From assembly GCF_016918505.1 (NCBI RefSeq), contig NZ_JAFFPZ010000024.1, positions 1 to 40,727 of the forward strand: a stretch of 40,727 bases of DNA, read 5' to 3'. Each line of letters starts with the position of its first letter. Position 1 is the stretch's first letter. The translations under genes and the position numbers were made by a program. The notes under the pieces were generated by a model, which ran no database searches, was not told where the DNA came from, and was given only the letters and a program-made list of their open reading frames with translations. Below are positions 9,478-18,375 of this stretch, piece by piece. Source of the DNA: Desulforhopalus vacuolatus. GTDB taxonomy: Bacteria > Desulfobacterota > Desulfobulbia > Desulfobulbales > Desulfocapsaceae.

Positions 9478-10179
9478 ATGTCAATCGAGAGTGCGTACAA
9501 TAAGCGTCTTGGTCCCGAAGCAACCATTGATAAGGTTGAAGCTGTTCTTGAGCATATCAACGTTCCGCAACCGGCGATTCAATATATCAGCCGGAACTCA
9601 AGGGTCATTAAATGGCTGCTTATTCTGCTGGCAATTTTCGTCGTTTCTTTTTCACTCTGGCGATCCTCGCATCAGAAACAGATCCAGAATGGGGCCTCCG
9701 CTCTTGCAGTCGCAATAAGTGACCCACAGGAGCAACGCCAGGCATCCCTCGAGAAAATAGTTGAAGAGTATGATTCTACCCCTGCGGCTACCTGGGCGAA
9801 AGTAGAACTGGCCCGCTTCGCAATGACCCAGGGAAATTTCAAGGATGCTGCAGATCGTTTTGGTGCAATCCGAGGCGAAACTTCCGAGAGTAACCCGCTC
9901 TACGGGTTGCTTCTCTATGGGAATGCACAGGCACTTGAAGGGGCAAAAGACTTTGTCGGAGCAATTGCTCTCTATCATGAACTGCAGAATATTGCTGGAT
10001 ATAAATTCATCGGTTTCTACGGCGAGGGACGAATTCTTGAAGAACAGAGTCAGGCTGAACGGGCTCTCGCAATTTACAACGATTATGTGATAACTGCCGG
10101 TGATGACCCGAACATGGCTCAGAACAAACTGCTTATGCAGTCCAGAATAGAGCAGGTAAAAGCGGTTATTACAAAATAA
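9478..10179 (+). CDS. Membrane-anchored TPR protein, YfgM-like
   Basis: The 233-aa protein has a cytoplasmic N-terminus, one membrane helix (WLLILLAIFVVSFSLW) at about residues 45-61, and a periplasmic part of tetratricopeptide-like helices (WAKVELARFAMTQGNFKDAADRF, then YHELQNIAGYKF, then ALAIYNDYV). This layout matches YfgM, an ancillary SecYEG subunit linked to periplasmic chaperones, although similarity by eye is only architectural. ATG 9478 was chosen because a GGAGA box at 9465-9469 is well spaced for it; the ATG at 9463 overlaps that box. It is divergent from xseA. Confidence 0.65.
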   Translation: MSIESAYNKRLGPEATIDKVEAVLEHINVPQPAIQYISRNSRVIKWLLILLAIFVVSFSLWRSSHQKQIQNGASALAVAISDPQEQRQASLEKIVEEYDSTPAATWAKVELARFAMTQGNFKDAADRFGAIRGETSESNPLYGLLLYGNAQALEGAKDFVGAIALYHELQNIAGYKFIGFYGEGRILEEQSQAERALAIYNDYVITAGDDPNMAQNKLLMQSRIEQVKAVITK

Positions 10180-10181
10180 GA

Positions 10182-10334
10182 ATACCTTGAGTAACCAGTC
10201 TTTCGCCCATTTTCTTCGTTACAGTAAAAAATTTATCCTCGGAGGTACGTCTGGACTCCGATATCAATCGCATACCTGCGGTAAATTTCCTCCTGTGCCT
10301 CGAATATGAACGAATGCAGGCTGTTTCAAGGTAT
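10182..10334 (+). repeat. Family A intergenic repeat, copy A2
   Basis: A 153-bp copy running from ATACCTTGA to TTTCAAGGTAT. Relative to A1 it is inverted and has extra central bases including GGACTCCGATATC. It fills almost all of the space between the yfgM-like gene and the aminotransferase gene. Confidence 0.87.
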
Positions 10335-10377
10335 CTATAATACATAAAACTGCAATGAAGTACGCAGGGGAGGCAGT

Positions 10378-11577
10378 ATGCCGGGTTATGAAATTTTTGG
10401 GGAAGAAGAACGACGTCATATCAATGAGGTTCTTGATACCGGCGTGCTTTTCCGCTATGAGTTTGGAGAACAACGCAAAGGAATTCATAAGGTTCGTGAA
10501 TTTGAAGAGAAATTTGCGGCCTATACCAGTAGCACCCACGCACAGGCAGTCACTTCAGGGTCCGCTGCTTTGAAAGTGGCACTCATGGCCCTCGGAATTG
10601 GCCCCGGTGATGAGGTCATTACCCAGGGATTTACTTTTGTTGCAACCTGGGAAGCAATCCTTGAGATTGGAGCTGTTCCTGTTTTTGCTGAAATTGACGA
10701 TACCCTTAATCTTGATCCCGACGATATCGAAAATAAAATCACTGACAAGACAAAGTGCATTGTTCCCGTTCACATGATGGGTGCTCCGGCCAGGATTGAG
10801 GAGATCGTTGCCATCGGTGAAAAACACAACATTCCCATACTCGAAGATACTGCCCAGGCCACTGGTGGCTATCTTCACGGAAGGCATCTCGGCAGTTTCG
10901 GGGCATGCGGTACGTTTTCCTTTGATTCCGTAAAGACTCTTACCACTGGTGAAGGGGGAATGATAATCACCCGGAATGCAGACCTGTGGAGAAAGATGAG
11001 TGAGTATCATGACCATGGTCATGACCATGCTGAGAATCCGGGAGGACGCGGAGCTGATGGACGTCGCTTTTTTGGATCCAACTACCGCATGATGGAACTC
11101 CAGGGGGCAATTGGACTGGGTCAACTTGAAAAACTTGATTCACTCATCGCCACTCAACGTACAAACAAAGCCCGCCTGAAAAAAATCCTCTCTGATATTC
11201 CCGGGGTAAGTTTCCGTACTATTCTGGATGAAGCTGGAGACAACGCTTCCTTTGTTACCTTTCTCCTGCCGACTGCAGATGAGTCCCGCAGGGTGAATGA
11301 AGTTTTACGCGCACACGACTGCGGGGCAATAAATTTCAGTGAAAACAGCTGGCACTATTACACCCACTGGGAACATCTCCTGGGAGAGAAGAGCGTCACC
11401 CGGTCTGGTTATCCCTTTGCCGACGTCGATGGTCGCAGGCGGATTCATTACGATGTGGATGCATTACCGAAGACTGCGGCAATCCTGACACGGACTCTCT
11501 GCTATCCCATCAACGTCAAAATGGACGATGCTCATTTCGAGAAAATCAAAAAGGCAATTGTTGCCATTTCAGCCTGA
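10378..11577 (+). CDS. DegT/DnrJ/EryC1 PLP-dependent sugar aminotransferase, KdnA-like
   Basis: A 399-aa aminotransferase of the DegT/DnrJ/EryC1 fold. The PLP lysine is Lys186 in FSFDSVKTLTTGEGGM, and TSGSAALKVAL, FTFVATWEAI, VHMMGAPA and LEDTAQATGG are family blocks. The opening MPGYEIFGEEER and the DHGHDH motif resemble, from memory, KdnA of Shewanella, which makes the 8-amino derivative of Kdo (Kdo8N). GnnB of the UDP-GlcNAc3N pathway is the other lipid A-linked option. The neighbouring lpx genes support a role in LPS. A strong AGGGGAGG box precedes the start. The KdnB partner is not in the window, so the substrate is open. Confidence 0.75.
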   Translation: MPGYEIFGEEERRHINEVLDTGVLFRYEFGEQRKGIHKVREFEEKFAAYTSSTHAQAVTSGSAALKVALMALGIGPGDEVITQGFTFVATWEAILEIGAVPVFAEIDDTLNLDPDDIENKITDKTKCIVPVHMMGAPARIEEIVAIGEKHNIPILEDTAQATGGYLHGRHLGSFGACGTFSFDSVKTLTTGEGGMIITRNADLWRKMSEYHDHGHDHAENPGGRGADGRRFFGSNYRMMELQGAIGLGQLEKLDSLIATQRTNKARLKKILSDIPGVSFRTILDEAGDNASFVTFLLPTADESRRVNEVLRAHDCGAINFSENSWHYYTHWEHLLGEKSVTRSGYPFADVDGRRRIHYDVDALPKTAAILTRTLCYPINVKMDDAHFEKIKKAIVAISA

Positions 11578-11593
11578 ATTTGTTTCACAGAAT

Positions 11594-11637
11594 AAAAAAG
11601 AGGCCATATCGCTTTAAAGCGATATGGCCTCTTTTTT
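11594..11637. terminator. Bidirectional terminator between aminotransferase gene and lpxC
   Basis: A perfect 44-bp palindrome centred at 11615/11616 (core GAGGCCATATCGCTTT and its complement) with A-rich left and T-rich right flanks. It can end both converging transcripts. Confidence 0.93.
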
Positions 11638-11656
11638 TATATTATCGTACGTAACT

Positions 11657-12646
11657 TCAGGCGGCAAGAGCTGTCGGTTCCTCTTCCGTGTGGAAGAAGG
11701 GGAGCATGGTCGTTCCAATTGCTCTGGTACTTGCAGCCATACGGCTGAGGACAGATTGTCCTCCGTTACTCTTCAGTTCAACAACTTCCCAGCAATTCTC
11801 GGCTTCTTCAATGGCTTTCATCAAACCAAGATGCTGGGTGTGACCAACTTTGTACGCCTCAATGTGACCGAGAACAGGAATTCCGAGCAGTGCAATATCG
11901 CCAATGAGATCAAGAATTTTGTGGCGGATAAATTCATCTTTGTAGCGCAGGCCGTCTTCATTAAGAATGGACTTGCGATCCCAGTGAATTGCAATAACGT
12001 TCGTCAGATTACCACCCTGTGCAAGTCCGTTCGCCCACAGCTGTTCCACCTCTTCTACATAACCGAATGTACGTGCACGGGCAATATCTGCATCAAAATG
12101 ACCGCTGTTGAGGTCAAAGGTATATTTTTGGTGTTTGATTATCTCGGCATCGAAGGAAATTTCACCACTTACCTTGAAGCCATCGTAAGGAGAGATGGTG
12201 AGGCGTTTGTCGCCATCGGTATAGGTGACAGGTCTGGTAATCTTCAAGACGCGGCGGCAGCGATTCTGCTGTTTCATCCCCGCCTGATTCAAAGCTTCAA
12301 CAAAAGGAGCTGCAGAACCATCCATGATCGGAATCTCTGGGGCATTTACTGCGATATCGGCATTGTCAATTCCGCCGGCACGAAGAGCTGCCATGAGATG
12401 TTCCGTCGTGGAGATCCGAAAATATTGGTTGCCAATGGTCGTCGCCAGAGTGGTGTCAACCACCCGGTTCATGTGTGCATAAACAGGTGCCTGGCCTGGA
12501 AGATCACTGCGGAAGAAACGTATTCCAGTATCGGCTGCGGCTGGTTTAATCCGCAGCGAAATGTCACGCCCGGAGTGCAGGCCAATACCATGACAGTCTA
12601 CCGTTTTCTTGAGTGTGTACTGGTGAGGATCCATTGCATATTTCAT
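11657..12646 (-). CDS. lpxC: UDP-3-O-acyl-N-acetylglucosamine deacetylase
   Basis: Zinc deacetylase for the committed step of lipid A synthesis. Family motifs are TLKKTVDCHGIGLHSG at the N-terminus, TTEHLMAAL (zinc His), and RHKILDLIGDIALLG with the second zinc His and Asp; IPIMDGSAAPFVEAL and RARTFG also fit. The start was set to ATG 12646 (MKYAMDPHQYTLK) because an AAGGGT box lies 5-10 bases before it; longer frame-open starts have no support. Length is 329 aa, a little over the usual 305 through a C-terminal tail. It converges with the aminotransferase gene and follows lpxK on the same strand with a 245-bp gap. Confidence 0.95.
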   Translation of the reverse strand: MKYAMDPHQYTLKKTVDCHGIGLHSGRDISLRIKPAAADTGIRFFRSDLPGQAPVYAHMNRVVDTTLATTIGNQYFRISTTEHLMAALRAGGIDNADIAVNAPEIPIMDGSAAPFVEALNQAGMKQQNRCRRVLKITRPVTYTDGDKRLTISPYDGFKVSGEISFDAEIIKHQKYTFDLNSGHFDADIARARTFGYVEEVEQLWANGLAQGGNLTNVIAIHWDRKSILNEDGLRYKDEFIRHKILDLIGDIALLGIPVLGHIEAYKVGHTQHLGLMKAIEEAENCWEVVELKSNGGQSVLSRMAASTRAIGTTMLPFFHTEEEPTALAA

Positions 12647-12768
12647 AATTTTACCCTTCGAAGAAATTTGTTTTGTTGTACAAAGGGTAATAAGCAAGAA
12701 CTATACCTGAAACAGAAAAAGGAGGGCAATTAAATGTATCATTATGAAATATCGAATAAAAGTTTTAT

Positions 12769-12788
12769 TTTTTGTACCGATACAAAAA
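12769..12788. promoter_or_regulatory. Palindrome upstream of lpxC
   Basis: TTTTTGTA (12769-12776) and TACAAAAA (12781-12788) form an 8-bp inverted repeat with a 4-base centre, 123 bp upstream of the lpxC start. It lacks a terminator T-run and may be an operator, although no regulator can be named. Confidence 0.35.
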
Positions 12789-12810
12789 CAAACAACAGTA
12801 AAACTATGGG

Positions 12811-12832
12811 ATAAAAGCCACATATCGTGGCT
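12811..12832 (-). terminator. Weak terminator after lpxK
   Basis: On the minus strand AGCCAC and GTGGCT pair around a 5-base loop and are followed by TTTTAT. It lies about 60 bases after the lpxK stop. The stem is only six pairs. Confidence 0.4.
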
Positions 12833-12891
12833 GATGAGTGTGTTCTTTTTCCCGCAACAGGCCTGCTGACAATGTCCTTCACACACAGCAC

Positions 12892-13935
12892 TCACTTTTT
12901 CTGAAGCTTTTCCAGTATATAACGGTCAAATGCCTTCGGCAGGGCGACTTCAAATCGAGCAGTGAAAATGGGCAGTGAACTTTCCAGTTCACCTGCTTTT
13001 ACGATATCTTTTTCCGTTGTTATCAGTACTTCCGCACCGGCCTCGCCTGCCTTCTTACAGAACGTCTGCAAACTTTTCTGCGTATAGGTGAAGTGGTCCG
13101 GCAGTGCTGTAAAGAGCTTGAGCGAAATCCCGAGCTCCTTCAGACTCTGTTCAAATCGTTCTGGATGCGCTATCCCGCAGAAAGCTGCTGCTGCCGGTAC
13201 ATCTTCACACGAGACGACCTCGCCAGCCTCTGAATAAAGCTGATACTGTTTTCGCCTGGCCAGGAAGACCTGTTTTTCAGGAAACTGTTCTCTGAGCCTG
13301 GCGGCAAACTTCGTCGCCTGTTTCGTATTTGCCCCGGTCGTTCCAGTCAGAACAAAACAATCTGCCCGCCTGAGGGCGGAGGATGGTTCCCGCAAAGGAC
13401 CTGCAGGAAAGATGCGGCTGTTGCCTGTCAGGGCTGTGGAATCGAAAAGGACGATGTTGATGTCCCGTCCAACGGCCAGATGCTGAAAGGCATCATCAAG
13501 CACAAGACAATCCGCTCCCTGCTCCTTTTCAGCCCGGGCTGCGGGCAGCCGCCGTTTGCTCCCGGTCAGCACCGGAACACCCGGCAGGGACTTCGCCAGC
13601 ATGAAGGGCTCGTCACCTGCCTGCATCGCATTGAGCAGGAGAGAGCGGCCGTCGGAAACAACATTGACAGCCTCGCAGGCCATTCCACCGTAACCACGAC
13701 TGATCACCGCCGGCCGAAACCCGGAAGATTGCAGCAGCCGGGCCAGATGTCGCACCATTGGAGATTTGCCGGTGCCGCCAAGCACGAGATTGCCTACGGA
13801 AATTACCGGCACCCCCATCTGATGTACCGTGAAAATACCGTGACGGTAGAACAGGGTACGGATTTTCATCACCATACCGTACACAGGACCGAGGGGGCGC
13901 CCGAGGAGAAAAAGGAGATCGAGTCTGGTTTTCAT
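12892..13935 (-). CDS. lpxK: Tetraacyldisaccharide 4'-kinase
   Basis: Phosphorylates the 4' position of the lipid A disaccharide precursor at the inner membrane. The P-loop is VGNLVLGGTGKSP, preceded by the membrane-associating hydrophobic N-terminus; RGYGG, GDEPFMLA, DCLVLDDAFQHL, FPAGPLREP and the late TTEKDIVK are LpxK hallmarks. The start ATG 13935 (MKTRLDLLFLLGRPLGP) matches the family N-terminus; ATG 13977 is also open, and neither has a clear Shine-Dalgarno. Length is 347 aa. It lies upstream of lpxC on the same strand. Confidence 0.94.
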   Translation of the reverse strand: MKTRLDLLFLLGRPLGPVYGMVMKIRTLFYRHGIFTVHQMGVPVISVGNLVLGGTGKSPMVRHLARLLQSSGFRPAVISRGYGGMACEAVNVVSDGRSLLLNAMQAGDEPFMLAKSLPGVPVLTGSKRRLPAARAEKEQGADCLVLDDAFQHLAVGRDINIVLFDSTALTGNSRIFPAGPLREPSSALRRADCFVLTGTTGANTKQATKFAARLREQFPEKQVFLARRKQYQLYSEAGEVVSCEDVPAAAAFCGIAHPERFEQSLKELGISLKLFTALPDHFTYTQKSLQTFCKKAGEAGAEVLITTEKDIVKAGELESSLPIFTARFEVALPKAFDRYILEKLQKK

Positions 13936-14179
13936 TTGTATAAAGGATAAAAACAAAAGGTTATGCAAGTATGTCAACTTTGAGATATGTTTGCATGGTG
14001 ATTTACGTTATAATTGCACCATTATACTCACATTTGTCACTTCTTGCAGATATGAGGTGAGAAGTTGTCAATTGAAACGATATCCTGCAGGTACTCTATC
14101 GAGTGTACACTCTGTCGTCTGATTCCGAGGGATACAGATGAAAGAGCGATCGCAATGCGAGGCACTCAAAACCCCAAAC

Positions 14180-14185
14180 AAGGAG
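14180..14185 (+). promoter_or_regulatory. Ribosome binding site of livK
   Basis: AAGGAG, seven bases before the livK ATG. The 257 bp between lpxK and livK also contain TATAAT near 14009, but no matching -35 box was found at normal spacing. Confidence 0.7.
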
Positions 14186-14192
14186 CATTTCC

Positions 14193-15320
14193 ATGAAGTT
14201 CCCACTTCGTAATTCTGCATTTTTTATGGCGGCATGTTGCCTCTTTGCTTTCGCGCCGGTGGCTGCGTCTGCAGGTGATACTATTAAGATCGGTGTCGCT
14301 GGAGCCCACAGCGGACAGCTCGCCTCCTACGGACTGCCTACCCTCAAAGCAGCGCAAATTATTGCAGAAAAGGTAAATGCTGAAGGTGGTATCAACGGCA
14401 AAAAAATTGAGATCCTTTCTGAAGATGATCTCTGTAAACCAGAGATCGCCGTCAACAGTGCAAAAAAATTGATCTCCGACGGCGTGGATGTTGTTATAGG
14501 ACATACCTGTTCCGGACCAACTGCAGCCGTAATGCCTCTCTACAAAGAGAAGTCAATCCTTGTCATTTCTCCCTCGGCAACGACTCCGGGGCTTACCAAG
14601 GATGGGCAATATCCTAATTTCTTCCGCACAGTTGCCCCCGATGATGCCCAGGCTCAGGTTGATGTCGATTTTATCCTTGATACACTCAAGGCAAAAAAAA
14701 TTGCTCTTCTTGATGACAAAGGCGACTACGGCAAAAGTTTTATCTCCTTTGCCAAAGAGCAATTTGAAAAAGACGGGCGTGCCACAATCGTTCTTGAAGA
14801 GGGTATTACCCAGGGTGCAGTTGATTATTCTGCTATCGTACAGAAGATAAAACGGTCCAAAGCTGATGTTGTGCTCTATGGTGGATATCATCCAGAAGCG
14901 TCCAAGATAGTCACTACCATGCGCAAGAAACGGATGAAGACGTATTTTGTCTCAGACGATGGTATTCGTGTAAAAACCTTCATTGACGTTGCGAAAAAAT
15001 ATGCCGAAGGCGTGTATGCATCCAGCTCAAAAGACACCACCTCCAATCCTCTGGCCATTCAGGCGATAGAAGAGCATAAAAAGAAATTCGGCTCTGAGCC
15101 CGGTGAATTTTATCTCAATGCCTACACCGCCATGATTGTCCTCGTCAATGCTGTCGACAAGGCTGACTCCACTGAGCTTTCCGCAGTGGCAAAGGCTCTG
15201 CGATCTGAGACCGTTGCCACTCCCATGGGAAATGTCAGCTTCGATGAGGTTGGCGATGCAACCGGAATCGGGTATGCTGTCTCAAAGGTTGTTGATGGTG
15301 AATTTGTAGAACAGAAATAA
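14193..15320 (+). CDS. livK: Branched-chain amino acid ABC transporter, periplasmic binding protein
   Basis: Captures leucine/isoleucine/valine or related amino acids for the LivHMGF transporter. A signal peptide (KFPLRNS, hydrophobic core, VAASA cut near residue 28) leads into IKIGVAGAHSGQLASYG, typical of type I periplasmic binding proteins; AAQIIAEKVNAEGGINGKKI, VVIGHTCSG and SPSATTPGLT follow. Length 375 aa is normal. It heads the transporter operon. The actual ligand cannot be read from sequence. Confidence 0.93.
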   Translation: MKFPLRNSAFFMAACCLFAFAPVAASAGDTIKIGVAGAHSGQLASYGLPTLKAAQIIAEKVNAEGGINGKKIEILSEDDLCKPEIAVNSAKKLISDGVDVVIGHTCSGPTAAVMPLYKEKSILVISPSATTPGLTKDGQYPNFFRTVAPDDAQAQVDVDFILDTLKAKKIALLDDKGDYGKSFISFAKEQFEKDGRATIVLEEGITQGAVDYSAIVQKIKRSKADVVLYGGYHPEASKIVTTMRKKRMKTYFVSDDGIRVKTFIDVAKKYAEGVYASSSKDTTSNPLAIQAIEEHKKKFGSEPGEFYLNAYTAMIVLVNAVDKADSTELSAVAKALRSETVATPMGNVSFDEVGDATGIGYAVSKVVDGEFVEQK

Positions 15321-15343
15321 CCTGCCGGAACACGATGTCTCTC

Positions 15344-15382
15344 AAGCCTGAGTCAGGAATTCCCGGCTCAGGCTTTCCTTTT
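15344..15382 (+). terminator. Hairpin between livK and livH
   Basis: AAGCCTGAG (15344-15352) pairs with CTCAGGCTT (15367-15375), extendable inward, and TCCTTTTTCC follows. It probably ends part of the transcripts so that the binding protein is made in excess over the membrane parts. Confidence 0.65.
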
Positions 15383-15396
15383 TCCACTCAGGCGCC

Positions 15397-16311
15397 ATGG
15401 ATTTCGACTATCAATATTTTATAGAACTCTTTGCCAGCGGATTGACCAAAGGGTCAATCTACGCTCTGATCGCTCTCGGCTATACAATGGTGTATGGGAT
15501 TGTCGGGCTGATCAACTTTGCCCACGGTGAGATTTATATGATCGGGGCTTTTGTCTTCTTTCTTGCATCCTCACTGCTCACCGTCCTTGGCCTGCCACTG
15601 TGGGCAATGATCTGTATCGCCACCGCAGCGTCAATCTTCTGGGCTGGTGGTTACGGTTATACGGTGGAGAAGATCGCCTACAAGCCATTGCGTAGCGCAC
15701 CGCGTCTCTCTCCGCTTATCTCGGCAATCGGCATGTCGGTTTTCCTGCAGAACTACGTCATGCTCGGGCAGACGGAAAAATATCTTGGATTTCCCGAGGT
15801 TATCCCCGAGTTTGATTTTCTTGAGCCATTTGCCACAACATTTTCCAGTTCCGACTTTGTCATCTGGATGACGACCGTTATCGTCATGCTCATTCTCACC
15901 TGGATCATAAAATTTACCCGTACAGGCAAGGCCATGCGCGCCACTGCCCAGGATCGCACCATGGCGGAGCTGGTGGGAATCAACGTCAATCGAATCATTT
16001 CCGCCACCTTTATCATCGGCTCGGCACTGGCTGCGGTCGGAGGGATACTCATCTCTTCGCATACCGGTTCCATTCACTACTACATCGGCTTTATTGCTGG
16101 AATCAAAGCTTTTACAGCCGCAGTTCTCGGCGGAATTGGCTCCATCCCCGGAGCAGTTCTCGGCGGGCTTGTCCTCGGTATGGCGGAGAGCTTCGCCACC
16201 GGTTATTTCTCCAGCGCCTACGAAGATGTTTTTGCTTTTTCGCTGCTGGTGCTGATTTTAATCTTCCGTCCCGCTGGTCTTCTTGGCCATGCTGAGACTG
16301 AGAAAGTATGA
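15397..16311 (+). CDS. livH: Branched-chain amino acid ABC transporter, permease LivH
   Basis: Inner-membrane permease, 304 aa, about eight hydrophobic segments. The N-terminal block GLTKGSIYALIALGYTMVYG and INFAHGEIYMIGAF is the LivH signature, and FTAAVLGGIGSIPGAVLGGL is the cytoplasmic coupling loop region. The start follows a hairpin without a strong ribosome binding site. livM begins 10 bp after its stop. Confidence 0.93.
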   Translation: MDFDYQYFIELFASGLTKGSIYALIALGYTMVYGIVGLINFAHGEIYMIGAFVFFLASSLLTVLGLPLWAMICIATAASIFWAGGYGYTVEKIAYKPLRSAPRLSPLISAIGMSVFLQNYVMLGQTEKYLGFPEVIPEFDFLEPFATTFSSSDFVIWMTTVIVMLILTWIIKFTRTGKAMRATAQDRTMAELVGINVNRIISATFIIGSALAAVGGILISSHTGSIHYYIGFIAGIKAFTAAVLGGIGSIPGAVLGGLVLGMAESFATGYFSSAYEDVFAFSLLVLILIFRPAGLLGHAETEKV

Positions 16312-16321
16312 AGAGGAAGAG

Positions 16322-17596
16322 ATGATTACGGCAAAAGATATCAGACGTATTCTGCTTGTCTCCGGCTGGTTCATGATTCTCACCTTCCCGATTCTGGGTA
16401 TGAGGGTTGATCCACTCAGCGATAATATTATATGGCGACTGAAGAATGTAATGTGGGTGGGCATCGGCACTGCCGTGCTGCAGAGCCTTCCGCACCTCTG
16501 GCTCCTCTATCTCTCCATACAGGCGTGGGGGATTCGCCTCTGGCATCATTTCAGGGGCACGTCTCCTCATAAAATTGTGAAAAAAAAGGCACACCGGGAT
16601 TCTCTGATCAATCGTGTTATTACCAACCCGAGACAACGCGCCATCGTCTGTGCTGTGGTGCTGCTCCTGACGATCATCTATCCGCAGGTCGTCAATGAAT
16701 ACCAGATCAATATCATGATCATGGCACTTCTCTACATCATGCTCGGACTCGGTCTCAATATCGTCGTCGGTATGGCCGGTCTGCTGGACCTCGGCTTTGT
16801 TGCCTTTTATGCCGTCGGTGCCTACACCTATGCACTGCTCAACCTTCACTACGGCATCAATTTCTGGATGGCACTGCCCCTCGGCGGGCTCTTTGCCGCG
16901 ATTTTTGGTCTGCTTCTCGGCTTTCCCATCCTGCGCCTGCGCGGTGACTACCTTGCCATCGTTACCCTCGGTTTTGGTGAAATCATCCGGGTTGTCCTTG
17001 AAAACTGGACCGAACTTACCAACGGTGTCGCCGGAATTGTCAACATTCCCGGTCCCACCTTTTTGGGCCTGGGTCTTACACCTTCCCAGAAGATTCTCTA
17101 TCTCTATTACCTGATGGTCCTCTTCGTGGTTCTTACCATCTTTGTGGTTAACCGACTGCAGGACTCCCGCCTCGGCCGCGCCTGGCTGGCCCTGCGCGAA
17201 GATGAAATCGCCTGTCAGGCCATGGGAATAGACAAACGACGGACGAAACTCGCCGCGTTCTCTCTTGGAGCGTTCTGGGCTGGCATCGCCGGAGTTGTCT
17301 TTGCCGCACAGAACCGTTCTGTCTATCCGGTCAGCTTCTCCTTTCTGGAATCAGCCATGATCCTCTCCATCGTCGTCCTCGGTGGCATGGGATCCATCGT
17401 CGGGGTTATCTTCGGTGCGCTGATTCTCATTCTGCTTCCAGAGTACCTGCGGGAGCTCAGTCAGTACCGGATGCTCTTTTTTGGTGCCATCCTCGTCCTG
17501 ATGATGATTTTCCGTCCGCAGGGACTGATCTCAGTGGTACGGCGAAAATATGATATCGACAGTATCAAGGCTGAAAAAAAGGAGGGTGGGGCATGA
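16322..17596 (+). CDS. livM: Branched-chain amino acid ABC transporter, permease LivM
   Basis: Second inner-membrane permease of the transporter. About nine hydrophobic segments; the core blocks LGLNIVVGMAGLLDLGFVAFYAVGAY, LRLRGDYLAIVTLGFGEIIR and VVLGGMGSIVGVIFGA are typical of LivM. The start ATG 16322 was preferred over one at 16283 that would overlap livH, because GAAGAGGAAGAG lies directly before it. The protein is 424 aa, the long E. coli-like form with an extra N-terminal part. It overlaps livG by four bases (ATGA). Confidence 0.93.
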   Translation: MITAKDIRRILLVSGWFMILTFPILGMRVDPLSDNIIWRLKNVMWVGIGTAVLQSLPHLWLLYLSIQAWGIRLWHHFRGTSPHKIVKKKAHRDSLINRVITNPRQRAIVCAVVLLLTIIYPQVVNEYQINIMIMALLYIMLGLGLNIVVGMAGLLDLGFVAFYAVGAYTYALLNLHYGINFWMALPLGGLFAAIFGLLLGFPILRLRGDYLAIVTLGFGEIIRVVLENWTELTNGVAGIVNIPGPTFLGLGLTPSQKILYLYYLMVLFVVLTIFVVNRLQDSRLGRAWLALREDEIACQAMGIDKRRTKLAAFSLGAFWAGIAGVVFAAQNRSVYPVSFSFLESAMILSIVVLGGMGSIVGVIFGALILILLPEYLRELSQYRMLFFGAILVLMMIFRPQGLISVVRRKYDIDSIKAEKKEGGA

Positions 17597-18372
17597 GTGA
17601 ACCGATCCTGCAGGTGCAGAACCTCACCATGGATTTTGGCGGTATCCGCGCCTTGAACAAACTGGACATCACCGTTCACAGTGGTGAGATTGCCGCCCTC
17701 ATTGGTCCGAATGGTGCGGGGAAAACCACCTTTTTTAATTGTGTAACCGGAATCTATAAACCGACCGCCGGAGATATTTTTCTCACCCCTGGAAAGGGCG
17801 AGAAACCAGTCAGTATCAAAGGATTAAAACCTAACATTGTTACCAGCAAAGGGCTTTCGCGCACCTTCCAGAACATCCGCCTTTTCCCCAAAATGACCGT
17901 GCTGGAAAATGTGATGATAGGCCGTCATTGTCGCACGAAAACCTTTATTCTGGGGGCAATCTTCCGGACCCCCCGTGCACGTCGTGAGGAGCGGGAGATT
18001 CTCCTGCACAGCTACCGACTGCTGGAGAAGGTTGGCCTTGCGGAGTTTGCCAATGACTTCGCGGAAAATCTTTCCTACGGTGCCCAGCGCCGCCTTGAGA
18101 TAGCCCGGGCTCTGGCCACCGAGCCGCACCTGCTGCTCCTCGATGAACCTGCTGCCGGCATGAATCCGCAGGAAACCGAAGATCTCAATGATCTCATCCG
18201 TGAAATTGCCGGAGAAGGTCTCGCCGTGCTCCTTATTGAGCATGACATGAAGCTGGTCATGAGCCTGTCACAGCGGATTTTCGTGGTGGATTACGGCAGC
18301 AGGATCGCCGAAGGAACACCGGAAGAGATCCGCAACAATCCCGCCGTCATTAAGGCGTATCTCGGAGAGTAA
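17593..18372 (+). CDS. livG: Branched-chain amino acid ABC transporter, ATP-binding protein LivG
   Basis: ATPase of the transporter, 259 aa. Walker A is IGPNGAGKTTFFN, the signature is LSYGAQRRLEIARAL, and Walker B is LLLLDEPAAGMNP; the long insert with LSRTFQNIRLFP between them and the C-terminal VIKAYLGE are LivG features. It starts inside the end of livM and is followed after 3 bp by livF. Confidence 0.95.
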   Translation: MSEPILQVQNLTMDFGGIRALNKLDITVHSGEIAALIGPNGAGKTTFFNCVTGIYKPTAGDIFLTPGKGEKPVSIKGLKPNIVTSKGLSRTFQNIRLFPKMTVLENVMIGRHCRTKTFILGAIFRTPRARREEREILLHSYRLLEKVGLAEFANDFAENLSYGAQRRLEIARALATEPHLLLLDEPAAGMNPQETEDLNDLIREIAGEGLAVLLIEHDMKLVMSLSQRIFVVDYGSRIAEGTPEEIRNNPAVIKAYLGE

Positions 18373-18375
18373 ACC

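Noticed and set aside
11624-12733. 369-codon open frame antisense to lpxC
   Set aside because: Overlaps the confidently identified lpxC on the other strand, spans its start region and has no recognisable motif.
13936-14192. Leaderless promoter for lpxK (TTGACA near 13975, minus strand)
   Set aside because: The -35-like box has no acceptable -10 box at 16-18 bp, so it was not annotated.
16112-16849. 245-codon open frame antisense to livH/livM
   Set aside because: Composition is that of the reverse complement of membrane-protein codons (rich in Asp, His, Gln), and both genes on the plus strand are certain.
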